Below, in pieces: positions 35,471 through 43,887 of a stretch of DNA of 64,000 nt. The stretch comes from Synergistaceae bacterium (lineage in GTDB: Bacteria; Synergistota; Synergistia; Synergistales; Synergistaceae): NCBI GenBank assembly GCA_012728165.1, contig JAAYFQ010000160.1, positions 1-64,000 on the forward strand. The letters are read 5' to 3'. The position numbers and the translations under genes were made by a program. Positions within the stretch are counted from its first letter, which is position 1. Every line of letters begins with the position of its first letter. The notes below the pieces were generated by a model. The model was not told the origin of the DNA and searched no databases. It saw only the letters and a program-made list of their open reading frames with translations.

Positions 35471-36178
35471 ATGATTGAAAATGATTGCGGTCTTATTCTC
35501 GCGCTAGATGTTTTGACTCTTGACGACGCACGGAGTTTTCTTGACAAACTAGCTAAGGCTACTCCATATGTTAAAATCGGACCTAGGCTCTACGCTCTTG
35601 GTGGTATAAAATTTGCAAAAGAAATAATAGACATGGGATATAACCTTTTTCTTGATCTAAAACTTCATGATATCCCAAACACAGTGGCGTCAGCAGTTCA
35701 ACCACTGTCGGAAATCGGACTTTGGGCTCTTACAATACATACTTCAGGTGGATATGAAATGATGGCACGTTCTGTTGCTATGCGTAATAAAACAGAGAGT
35801 GACATGAAATTATTTGGAATTACAGTTCTTACAAGTCTTGACGGAAAATTATGGAGCGATGTTCATCCAGGATCAGAAATTCAACAAGCTCTTATTTTAA
35901 GAGCTGAAACAGCTGAAAGAGCTGGACTTGATGGAATAGTCTGCTCTCCATTGGACTTAGAATTATTAAAGGGCAGGGCAACAAATCTGATGCGTATTGT
36001 ACCTGGAATTCGAGCTGCAAAAGTAAGCACAGAAGATCAGGCACGAGTCGCAACTGCAGAAGAGGCTGCTAAAGCTGGAGCAAGCTATATAGTTGTAGGA
36101 AGACCCATTCTTGAATCTGCGGATCCAATTCTCGCAACACAAAACATAATAAATAAACTTTTGAAGGTGAAGAGATAA
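35471..36178 (+). CDS. pyrF: Orotidine 5'-phosphate decarboxylase
   Basis: Last step to UMP. LALDVLTLDDARSFLDKL opens the barrel, FLDLKLHDIPNTV carries the catalytic D-K-xx-D motif, and ASYIVVGRPI is the phosphate site. Length is 235 residues, the common class I form. AGAGGTGGT lies upstream of the ATG. Its stop overlaps the pyrE start by one base. Confidence 0.96.
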   Translation: MIENDCGLILALDVLTLDDARSFLDKLAKATPYVKIGPRLYALGGIKFAKEIIDMGYNLFLDLKLHDIPNTVASAVQPLSEIGLWALTIHTSGGYEMMARSVAMRNKTESDMKLFGITVLTSLDGKLWSDVHPGSEIQQALILRAETAERAGLDGIVCSPLDLELLKGRATNLMRIVPGIRAAKVSTEDQARVATAEEAAKAGASYIVVGRPILESADPILATQNIINKLLKVKR

Positions 36179-36783
36179 TGGATTGTTCTCTTGAATTTAG
36201 AAATGAGAAAGTATCAACGATGATTCAGAAGATGATGAAAGAAAGTGGTGCTCATCTGGAAGGTCATTTCCAACTGACCTCAGGATTGCATAGTGGGCAC
36301 TATTTACAGTGCGCACTTATGCTTAGGTTTCCAAAATTCGCAGCATACGCAGGTGAAAAACTTGCTGAACGACTTGCACCATTAAAACCTGAATTTATCC
36401 TTTCTCCTGCACTTGGCGGGCTTATTATCGGGTACGAAGTCGCTCGTGTACTAGATATTCCCTTTATATTTTGTGAGCGACAGGATGGAGGTATGCGACT
36501 TCGTCGTTTCACTGTTCCTGATAAAAAACGCTTTGTCATGGTAGAAGATGTTGTAACTACAGGTAAGTCATCAATAGAAACAGCTCAAATATTAGTTAAT
36601 CTTGGTGCTGAATGGATTGGGTCTGCTTCTATTATAGATAGACGCTCATCTGAGTTTGAACAGGGATTAAAGTTGGAATCACTTTGGAAGCTTAGTTTTC
36701 CTGTGTACGAAAAAAAAGACTGTCCTTTTTGTGCCCAAGGTCTTCCTTTGGTTAAGCCAGGCAGTCGACCAGACCAGAAATAA
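36178..36783 (+). CDS. pyrE: Orotate phosphoribosyltransferase
   Basis: Adds ribose-5-phosphate from PRPP to orotate. GHFQLTSGLHSGHYLQC is the N-terminal block, and MVEDVVTTGKSSIETA is the PRPP-binding loop. Length is 201 residues. It starts on the pyrF stop (TAATG) and ends in the same way at the next gene, so pyrF, pyrE and the unknown gene downstream are translationally coupled. Confidence 0.94.
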   Translation: MDCSLEFRNEKVSTMIQKMMKESGAHLEGHFQLTSGLHSGHYLQCALMLRFPKFAAYAGEKLAERLAPLKPEFILSPALGGLIIGYEVARVLDIPFIFCERQDGGMRLRRFTVPDKKRFVMVEDVVTTGKSSIETAQILVNLGAEWIGSASIIDRRSSEFEQGLKLESLWKLSFPVYEKKDCPFCAQGLPLVKPGSRPDQK

Positions 36784-37625
36784 TGTTAAGCATGTCGCTG
36801 AGAAGTTTTTCTTTAAAAGTAGCGTGTATCTCTGCGGTATGCATTTTGTGCCTCTGCAAGAATCCTTTCCCTTCTTATGCTGCTGATTTTGCAGTTACAT
36901 CTCCTTGGCTTTTTGAAATAACTAATTTTATTTCAGGAGGAAAGTCTCAAGTACGTTGCTTGTCTGTTTGGAGTAGTAACGGAGATGTTTCTGTTGTGTC
37001 TTCTCCAAAAGGGGGAGAAGTTGTAATTGCTCTTAATATGGAAGAGGCTTCGCTTTTTAAAATAAATCGTAATAATAAACTTCATTTACTTTATCAATCA
37101 TTATCAATTCCAGTGAATCAAACTCGCTCTCTATTTTATGATCCTGCTGTAATTCCGCTAACTGCACAAAATGTCATGAAAGTAATAGCAAAAGCTGATA
37201 ATAAAAACTATGCCTATTACCAACGAAGGCTTGCAGAGTTACAGGCCAGAATTGAAAGCACTAACAACGTTGGGAAGCATCTTTTAAAAAGTGTAAAAAT
37301 ACTTGATCTCACCGTATCACAAGGAGTTTGGGTTCGCTCAGCTGTTAATAACCCAATAAGTCCTCCTGTTGAAGTTTGGAATAAATGGCTAAATGGAGAT
37401 TCTGAAGCGCTTAAAGCAGCTCTAGATGAAGCTAAAAAACGAGGATGGACAGTTATTTTGGATCCTTGGACCCCTAATGTTATTCGTTCGGTTGCTTTGA
37501 TGTATGATCATTGTGTTGCTCTTCCTTCTCCTAAAATAGGGGTTGGTTATTTTGCTCATTTACACAATATTTATCTCTCTATTTGGAATAAAATAAAAGC
37601 TCCTGTAGTTATAATCGAAAAATAA
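36783..37625 (+). CDS. Secreted protein resembling a degenerate metal-ABC substrate-binding protein
   Basis: A 280-residue protein with an N-terminal signal sequence (basic start, hydrophobic core about 11-27, then PSYAADF). The layout recalls ZnuA/TroA-type proteins. It opens the mature part with FAVTSPWLFEITNFISGG. The block FYDPAVIPLTAQNVMKVIA followed by YYQRRLAELQARI resembles the usual lDPxN-xxxAxxIA...Y-xN-xxf. However, the histidine metal ligands of that family are not evident, and the His-rich loop is absent. Family assignment is tentative. It is coupled to pyrE by a one-base overlap and precedes the LptA-like gene by 104 bp, so it may have an envelope role. Confidence 0.55.
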   Translation: MLSMSLRSFSLKVACISAVCILCLCKNPFPSYAADFAVTSPWLFEITNFISGGKSQVRCLSVWSSNGDVSVVSSPKGGEVVIALNMEEASLFKINRNNKLHLLYQSLSIPVNQTRSLFYDPAVIPLTAQNVMKVIAKADNKNYAYYQRRLAELQARIESTNNVGKHLLKSVKILDLTVSQGVWVRSAVNNPISPPVEVWNKWLNGDSEALKAALDEAKKRGWTVILDPWTPNVIRSVALMYDHCVALPSPKIGVGYFAHLHNIYLSIWNKIKAPVVIIEK

Positions 37626-37729
37626 AATGCTTTCATTATTTATAAGTGATAATATTAGAATAGAGTTGCTATAGTTATATTTATTGAATACTGAATTTGT
37701 AATTTATTATTTTGGAATGAGGTTAGCTA

Positions 37730-38605
37730 ATGATGTCATGTAAAACAACAATTCTACTTGTCGGCCTATTTTTATTTTTTTCATTCACTAGCAGAGTTAA
37801 TGCCGAAGCTGGAAGTTTGAGCGCGGACAATATTTCATATAATGTAAATACAAAAAAAGCTCAGGCTAAGGGCAATGTTGTTGTAAAGAAAAAAAATGCC
37901 ACAATGTGGGGAGATACTGCCGAGGGGAATACAGAAACATCTGAATTTAGCATAAAAGGTAATGTTAAAGGAGATTTTCCAGAAAACAAAGCTAAAATCA
38001 CAGCTGATTCTGCTAAATGGACGAAAGGGTTAGAAAAAGATAACAACGTTGTAGAAGCGTTTGGAAAGGTGCTTTTGACAAGAGAACCTAAAGATAAACT
38101 TAATGCAGACTACGTGCGCTGGGAAACCGAAAAAATTAATTATCTTGCTAGAGGCAAAGTGGATGGAGTTTTTGAAAATAAAATTATAAAAGCGGCGGAA
38201 GCTGGACGAACAGAAGATAAATTCTGGGGAAGAAAGGTTATACGGTACGAGGACACTGTCCAAAAAATAGGATTTTCCGGTGAAGTGCTTGATGGAACAA
38301 TAACGAATAATGAGATTCAGACAGCAGTTGCGGTAGGTTCCGTAAGCATTGACTATGTGGATAAAGACGGGCTGAAAAGTGTAGTTACCGGAGAAAAGGC
38401 CGTATATTCAAAGGCAAAAGCTACGGTTGTTGTTACGGGTAAAGCTCATATGGTACGGAGCGATGGAAAAACTGCCGATGCAGATAAATTTATATTACAT
38501 GAAGATACAAAAAATATAGAGGCTATTGGAAACTCAACAATGATTTTTGATGCAGCGGATAAAAACAACAAAGAAACCAGCAAAATGAAAAAGAGTGGTA
38601 AATAG
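37730..38605 (+). CDS. lptA: LptA/OstA-like lipopolysaccharide transport protein
   Basis: Predicted periplasmic beta-jellyroll protein of 291 residues. Signal sequence at 1-26 (hydrophobic core TTILLVGLFLFFSF, cleavage after NAEA or so). Repeated OstA-type strands follow: SADNISYNVNTKKAQAKGNV near 30-49, then ITADSAKWTKG and LNADYVRWETEKINYLARG. VVTGEKAVYSKAKATVVVTG comes later. Such proteins bridge lipopolysaccharide from inner to outer membrane. It lies 3 bp before lptB, as expected. Start may be either of two adjacent ATGs. No LptC gene is recognised next to it. Confidence 0.82.
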   Translation: MMSCKTTILLVGLFLFFSFTSRVNAEAGSLSADNISYNVNTKKAQAKGNVVVKKKNATMWGDTAEGNTETSEFSIKGNVKGDFPENKAKITADSAKWTKGLEKDNNVVEAFGKVLLTREPKDKLNADYVRWETEKINYLARGKVDGVFENKIIKAAEAGRTEDKFWGRKVIRYEDTVQKIGFSGEVLDGTITNNEIQTAVAVGSVSIDYVDKDGLKSVVTGEKAVYSKAKATVVVTGKAHMVRSDGKTADADKFILHEDTKNIEAIGNSTMIFDAADKNNKETSKMKKSGK

Positions 38606-38608
38606 TTT

Positions 38609-39343
38609 ATGGAAAATTCAAATGTAGTTCTAGAAGCTAAACATCTAGTAAAAACGTATAACAATCGTGCCGTAGTTAATGATGTTTCTCTCTCCATAAA
38701 AAAAGGTGAAATAGTAGGATTACTTGGACCTAACGGTGCGGGTAAAAGCACTACATTTTACATGGTAATAGGAAGAATTCTTCCTGATAGTGGCACTGTC
38801 TCTATTGGCGGGAAAGATATTACTCGTCTTCCAATGTATGAACGTGCGCGCGCTGGTTTGGGATATTTACCTCAAGAGGCTTCTGTCTTCAGATCACTAA
38901 CTGTCCTTCAGAATCTGAATCTTGTTTTGGAAGAGAATGGATTCTCTCTTGAAGAGCGCAACGAAAAAGTGGAAACTTTGATGGAAGATTATGGCATAGC
39001 ACATCTGAAAGATGTTAAAGGGATATCGCTGTCTGGAGGAGAAAGACGTCGTGTGGAAATTGCTCGTTGTCTTGCATTGGAGCCTTCATTTATACTTCTC
39101 GATGAACCTTTTAGCGGAATAGATCCTATAGCAGTAGATGATCTGCAGAAAATAATAAGAAATCTTAAAGAACGCGGATATGGAATACTTCTCACAGACC
39201 ATAACGTAAGAGAAACTCTTTCTATTACAGATAGAGCATTTTTGATTCATGACGGTAGAGTTTTTATGGAAGGAATTCCTGAAGATATTGCAAATAATGA
39301 ACAGGCAAAGAAGTTTTATTTGGGTCATGATTTTTCCTGGTAA
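38609..39343 (+). CDS. lptB: LPS export ABC transporter ATP-binding protein
   Basis: ATPase driving lipopolysaccharide extraction from the inner membrane. Walker A GPNGAGKST is at residues 40-48. YLPQEASVFRSLTVLQNL is the Q-loop region typical of LptB, LSGGERRRVEIARCLA the signature motif, and FILLDEPFSGIDP Walker B. Length is 244 residues. Adjacent to the LptA-like gene, which supports LptB over other branched ATPases. Confidence 0.94.
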   Translation: MENSNVVLEAKHLVKTYNNRAVVNDVSLSIKKGEIVGLLGPNGAGKSTTFYMVIGRILPDSGTVSIGGKDITRLPMYERARAGLGYLPQEASVFRSLTVLQNLNLVLEENGFSLEERNEKVETLMEDYGIAHLKDVKGISLSGGERRRVEIARCLALEPSFILLDEPFSGIDPIAVDDLQKIIRNLKERGYGILLTDHNVRETLSITDRAFLIHDGRVFMEGIPEDIANNEQAKKFYLGHDFSW

Positions 39344-39358
39344 CGAGAAAGATTTAAG

Positions 39359-40936
39359 ATGAAAAAAAACGAAAATCTTTCAGGTATGGTTCGTCATGCT
39401 ATGAGTATGATGGTGGGCACTTCTATGAGCCGTGTGCTTGGGCTTGTAAGAGAGATGCTTACTGCGGCATTTTTTGGAGCGACTCGGCAGCTAGATGCGT
39501 TTTATATTGCATACACACTTGCGAATTTATCAAGACAGCTTTTAGCAGAAGGAGCTCTTTCCGCTTCATTTGTTCCAGTTTTTTCAAAAACATTGTCTGA
39601 GAATGGAAAAGACTCAGCTCGAGAACTTGCAAAGCAAGCTCTATCTATCCTAATTTTTGGTGCTGTAATAGTTGTCATTATCGGGATATTGTTTGCCCCG
39701 TTTTTTGTAAAAATAATGGCACCAGGCTTTGCTGCAGAAGATCGCATTCTTGCAATTTCTTTGACTAGATTCATGTTTCCGTTTTTACTTTTTGTTTCTA
39801 TAGGAGCACTTGCAATGGGTGTGCTTAATAGCATGGGAAGTTTTTTCGTTCCTGCTGTAGCTCCAGCTGTTAGTAATGTTGCATATATTCTTTTTCTGCT
39901 ACTTGTAAGGAAGAATCTTACTATTTGGAATTTGGGGACAGCTGTTTTAATTGGTGGGGCATGCCAGATGACATTGCAGTGGTATTGGTGTAAGAGAATG
40001 GGAATTAAACTCACGCCAGTTTTACCTAAAAAAAATAATTCAGACCTAAAAAGCATGATGACGTTATTTTTCCCCTATGCTGCCGGGCTTTCTCTAAATC
40101 AAGTTAATCCAATTATAAGCCGTATGATGGGATCTTTCTTGGTTGGTGGTTCAATATCTGTCTTAAATTATGCTGATAGGGTTCTTCAACTTCCGTTAGG
40201 GCTTTTCGTAATAGCTATATCACAAGCTGTCCTTCCCATGCTTTCACGACAAGATACTGCTGATACAATTGCCTTTCGTGATTTTATACGCGATGCACTA
40301 CGGTTTAATTTATTTGTGGTTTTACCCGTAGCGATTGGTCTTTTTTTGATATCAGATGAAGTGGTAAATCTACTTTTTTTCAGAGGAGCTTTTTCTGAAT
40401 GGGCGTGGCATGCAACTGCAACAGCTTTAGCTATCTACGGTCTCGGGCTTCCTGGCATGGCAACCTGTACAGTTATATTAAGAGCAATGTACGCTCGCAG
40501 AATGCCAAGAGCTGCTGTAGCGGTAACAGCAGTTACGGTTTCAGTAAATTTTTGTGCTTGCATTATTCTTATGCCTTTCTTTGAATATGCCGGACTTGCT
40601 GCTGCAACAGCCATTGCTTTTACATGTGCTAGTTTTTATGGAGCGTGGGCACTTTCTCGTAACTTAGGGCAAAAACTTGATATATTTAGCAAAGAATGGG
40701 TTATTAAGATTATTATATCAATGGGATTGATGTTTTCTACACTTTTTGTATTTAAGAAAATGCTTCCATATCCTGTCCTCTCAGGAATTAGCATGAAAAT
40801 AGTTTGGATAATAACAGCAATGCTTTTAGCTGTCATAGTCTATGTTGTTTCTACATTACAATTGAAATGTCCGGAATGGCAGTGGATTTTCGATGCAATA
40901 AAAACAAACAGCAACAGTCAGAAAAGTAGAATGTAA
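39359..40936 (+). CDS. murJ: Lipid II flippase MurJ
   Basis: Polytopic membrane protein of 525 residues, about 14 hydrophobic segments, that flips lipid II for peptidoglycan synthesis. The N-terminus has SMMVGTSMSRVLGLVREML and LDAFYIAYTLANLSRQLLAEGALSASF-type signature (residues about 42-68, key L-R-x-L-x-AEGA-xx-A-F-VP). MGVLNSMGSFFVPAVAP and LSRQDT follow. It is the third gene of the lptA-lptB-murJ group. Confidence 0.94.
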   Translation: MKKNENLSGMVRHAMSMMVGTSMSRVLGLVREMLTAAFFGATRQLDAFYIAYTLANLSRQLLAEGALSASFVPVFSKTLSENGKDSARELAKQALSILIFGAVIVVIIGILFAPFFVKIMAPGFAAEDRILAISLTRFMFPFLLFVSIGALAMGVLNSMGSFFVPAVAPAVSNVAYILFLLLVRKNLTIWNLGTAVLIGGACQMTLQWYWCKRMGIKLTPVLPKKNNSDLKSMMTLFFPYAAGLSLNQVNPIISRMMGSFLVGGSISVLNYADRVLQLPLGLFVIAISQAVLPMLSRQDTADTIAFRDFIRDALRFNLFVVLPVAIGLFLISDEVVNLLFFRGAFSEWAWHATATALAIYGLGLPGMATCTVILRAMYARRMPRAAVAVTAVTVSVNFCACIILMPFFEYAGLAAATAIAFTCASFYGAWALSRNLGQKLDIFSKEWVIKIIISMGLMFSTLFVFKKMLPYPVLSGISMKIVWIITAMLLAVIVYVVSTLQLKCPEWQWIFDAIKTNSNSQKSRM

Positions 40937-41158
40937 TACTTTCGTAGAAAAAATACATGTATATAAATTTGCAGGATACGGTCATATATTTAAGACAAAA
41001 AATTATATAAAATATTATCCGAATTGCGGATGTAAAGTGTAGATACATTAAGATTGAGAAAGTCGAAAACAAAAGCGGCACTATCTGGGTAACTCTGACT
41101 CATTAGATAGCTGTTGCTATTTTCAATAATTTCTTTGGTAGATTGTAGGTGACTTATT

Positions 41159-42181
41159 ATGATTGATAAGTTTGTAACACTTGGAATAGAGACCAGTTGT
41201 GACGATACAGGAATAGCGATTTTAAACGGTCAATATGACATTCTTTCATCAAAACTTTCTAGCCAAATATCTTCTCATTCTCAGTATGGTGGTGTTGTTC
41301 CCGAGCTTGCATCCAGAATGCACCAAGAAGCTATTCTTCCATTGTTAAAAGATGTTTTTACAGAAGCATCTATTACTAAGCCTTCAAAAGATATTAACCT
41401 AATTGCAGTTACTGCTGGTCCTGGACTGATGGGGTCATTGTTGGTTGGCGTAATGACGGCTAAAGCTCTTTCACAAGGATGGGGGATTCCCCTTATAGGT
41501 GTTAATCACTTAGAAGGGCACTTATTTGCAAATATTGTCGCAAATAGAGATTTGGTTACGCCATTTATTTCAGTTATTGTATCAGGGGGACATACAGAAA
41601 TAGTTTTAGTAAAAAATTTTGGAAACTATGAATTGCTTGGTTCAACTCGAGATGACGCTGCTGGTGAAGCCTATGATAAAGTTTCTAAGTTTCTGCAGCT
41701 TGGATATCCTGGAGGCCCCATAATTGATAAATTAGCACAAGCAGGAAATCCTGATTTATTTGATCTCCCTATGCCGTTATCAAAGACACCTGATATTGAA
41801 TTCAGTTTTAGCGGACTTAAAACTGCCACTATTACATTAATACAAAAAGCAGAAAAGGTAGGAGACAAAATTAACATAAACGATTTGTGTGCGTCTTTTC
41901 AAAAAGCTGTGACAGGTTCGCTCATATGTAAAATATCACTAGCAGTCAAGAAAACTGGAGTAAAAAAAGTTGCTCTCTCTGGAGGAGTGGCTGCTAATTC
42001 TGGTCTTAGAATCGAGCTTTCTAAACTTGCCGAAGCTAATAACTGGCAAGTTTATTTGCCTCCTAAGGGGATGTGCACGGATAATGCTGAAATGATTGCT
42101 GCCGCAGGTTATAATGCGCATAAACGAGGAATAAGTAGTGACCTGTCTCTTTCTCCCAGCCCTTCTTGGCCAATATGGTAG
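41159..42181 (+). CDS. tsaD: tRNA threonylcarbamoyladenosine synthase component TsaD
   Basis: Transfers threonylcarbamoyl to A37 of ANN-decoding tRNAs with TsaB and TsaE. LGIETSCDDTGIAIL is the N-terminal ASKHA block. The metal-binding histidines are H117 and H121 in VNHLEGHLFA, and LVSGGHTE-type block appears as VSGGHTEIV. The third site is in GGVAANSGLR and CTDNAEMIAAAG. Length is 340 residues. AGGTGAC precedes the ATG. The 222-bp upstream gap contains no ORF. Confidence 0.95.
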   Translation: MIDKFVTLGIETSCDDTGIAILNGQYDILSSKLSSQISSHSQYGGVVPELASRMHQEAILPLLKDVFTEASITKPSKDINLIAVTAGPGLMGSLLVGVMTAKALSQGWGIPLIGVNHLEGHLFANIVANRDLVTPFISVIVSGGHTEIVLVKNFGNYELLGSTRDDAAGEAYDKVSKFLQLGYPGGPIIDKLAQAGNPDLFDLPMPLSKTPDIEFSFSGLKTATITLIQKAEKVGDKININDLCASFQKAVTGSLICKISLAVKKTGVKKVALSGGVAANSGLRIELSKLAEANNWQVYLPPKGMCTDNAEMIAAAGYNAHKRGISSDLSLSPSPSWPIW

Positions 42182-42337
42182 TTTAGATTTTATTGATTAT
42201 CAATAACAAGATAGCTGTATAGCAATAAATAAAAAATACAATATTTATCCACAAGTTGAATATTAAAAATGCCACGTTTAACATTTTTTAAAGTTGAGTG
42301 AGCATATGAAAGTGAAATCACAGAAGAGGCGATAAAA

Positions 42338-43318
42338 ATGTTTTTGAAAAAAAACGAGCAAATTAATAAGGCAGTATTTGCTACAAGAAGCAAAGTCGAT
42401 TCAATTCGAATCCTCAAACTTGTTGGAAACACACCACTGTACAAGCTTAAGAAAGATACAGGAGGTGCTGACGTCTACATAAAACTGGAAGGGAATAACC
42501 CTGGCGGTTCTATAAAAGATCGTGCGGCGTGGGGAATGTTAAAAAGAGCTGAATTAAACAACGAACTTCACGATGATACTGTAATTGTTGAGCCAACAAG
42601 CGGAAATACCGGAATTGGACTTGCTTTACTTGGTAAAGCACTTGGTTTACGAGTTATACTCACTATGCCCGAATCAATGTCTGTTGAGCGCCGCACAATG
42701 CTAAAGACATTTGGAGCTGAGCTTATATTGACTTCAGAATCTGAAGGAATGAAAGGTTCATTTGCTGCCGCAGAAGAGATACTGAAAACCGAAGATAAGG
42801 CAATTATGCTTGATCAATTTTCTAACCCTGGAAATCCTTGGGCACATGAAATCACAACAGGTCCAGAAATTCTATCACAAATACCAAAGGGTAAAAAGCT
42901 AGCTGCGTTCGTGGCAAGCTTTGGAACCGGGGGAACTATTACAGGGATAGGAAAAGCATTACGCAAAAAAAATCCCGATATTGATATAATTGCCATTGAA
43001 CCGGCCTCTAGCCCTCTGGTAACTAAAGGATATTCTGCCACTCATAAAATACAGGGAATAGGTGCAAACTTTTTGCCAAAGATATTGGATATGAGCATTA
43101 TTTCACGTTATTTGACAGTTAAAGATGATGATGCAATCAATACAGCAAGATGGCTTGCATTGGACGAAGGAATTTTTAGTGGTGTTTCCACAGGTGCTAA
43201 TGTTTGGGCTGCATTAGAGATTGCAAAGGCGCTTCCCAGAAGCTCTATTGTTGTTACTGTTCAGCCAGACAGGGGAGATAAGTATTTAAGTGTTTTTGCC
43301 ACAGAACAAGAATTATAG
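42338..43318 (+). CDS. cysK: Cysteine synthase (O-acetylserine sulfhydrylase family)
   Basis: PLP enzyme making cysteine from O-acetylserine and sulfide. The PLP lysine is in NNPGGSIKDRAA (residues about 53-64). TSGNTGIGLAL binds the substrate carboxylate and GTGGTITGIGKAL the PLP phosphate. Some features (EGNNP..S.KDRAA and DRGDKYLS) recall CysM, others (HKIQGIGANFLP) CysK, so the exact subtype is open. It begins with a roughly 25-residue N-terminal extension before LKLVGNTPL. No T-box or other leader element was found in the 156-bp upstream gap. Confidence 0.88.
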   Translation: MFLKKNEQINKAVFATRSKVDSIRILKLVGNTPLYKLKKDTGGADVYIKLEGNNPGGSIKDRAAWGMLKRAELNNELHDDTVIVEPTSGNTGIGLALLGKALGLRVILTMPESMSVERRTMLKTFGAELILTSESEGMKGSFAAAEEILKTEDKAIMLDQFSNPGNPWAHEITTGPEILSQIPKGKKLAAFVASFGTGGTITGIGKALRKKNPDIDIIAIEPASSPLVTKGYSATHKIQGIGANFLPKILDMSIISRYLTVKDDDAINTARWLALDEGIFSGVSTGANVWAALEIAKALPRSSIVVTVQPDRGDKYLSVFATEQEL

Positions 43319-43321
43319 ATA

Positions 43322-43367
43322 ATAACTGAAAAGGACTAATTCTTAAGAATTAGTCCTTTTCAGTTAT
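43322..43367. terminator. Bidirectional terminator between cysK and purE
   Basis: A perfect 46-bp palindrome, ATAACTGAAAAGGACTAATT and its mirror, gives a 23-bp hairpin with A-rich and T-rich flanks usable in both directions. It separates the convergent cysK gene and pur operon. Confidence 0.93.
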
Positions 43368-43368
43368 G

Positions 43369-43887
43369 CTATTTATAGGATTCTTCCGGAGCAGCTGGCA
43401 TATTCCCTAATTTTAAACGGCTTAAATTAACTTTGTCTGCTTCATTTACCGCCCACTGTTGAAGTTTCGCCGTAAGCTTATCATCATTAATAGCAAGAAT
43501 TCGAGCTGCCATCAGGCATGCATTTTTTGCACCATTAAGTCCGACAGATACGACTGGAACTCCTGGTGGCATTTGTGCTATTGATAGCAATGCATCTAAT
43601 CCATCTAAAGCGCCACCTTTTACAGGAACACCTATTACTGGAAGGGTAGTTAAAGCTGCGATTACTCCAGGAAGTGCTGCTGAAAGCCCAGCAACTGCAA
43701 TTATCACTTCGATGCCACGGGATTTCGCTTTTTTGGCATAGTTACTGGTGTCTAGTGGGGTACGATGTGCTGAGGCTATTGCAACCTCATAAGGAATTTG
43801 GAGTTCAACAAGTACAGGAATGCCTTTTTCAACTATCGCAATATCTGATGCAGAGCCTATTATTATTCCTATTCTTGGTGATAACAT
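43369..43887 (-). CDS. purE: N5-carboxyaminoimidazole ribonucleotide mutase (PurE)
   Basis: Makes CAIR in purine synthesis. GIIIGSASDIAIVEKG and IASAHRTPLDTSNYA are the PurE signatures (SAHRTP as in class I). The next block reads IAVAGLSAALPGVIA where classical class I enzymes have AGGAAHLPG. Length is 172 residues. It is the last gene of the operon and overlaps purD by one base. No purK is in the window, so the enzyme may use CO2/AIR directly or purK may be elsewhere. Confidence 0.93.
   Translation of the reverse strand: MLSPRIGIIIGSASDIAIVEKGIPVLVELQIPYEVAIASAHRTPLDTSNYAKKAKSRGIEVIIAVAGLSAALPGVIAALTTLPVIGVPVKGGALDGLDALLSIAQMPPGVPVVSVGLNGAKNACLMAARILAINDDKLTAKLQQWAVNEADKVNLSRLKLGNMPAAPEESYK

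Noticed and set aside
42182-42337. Possible T-box or riboswitch before cysteine synthase
   Set aside because: No T-box core and no terminator hairpin are present in the leader.
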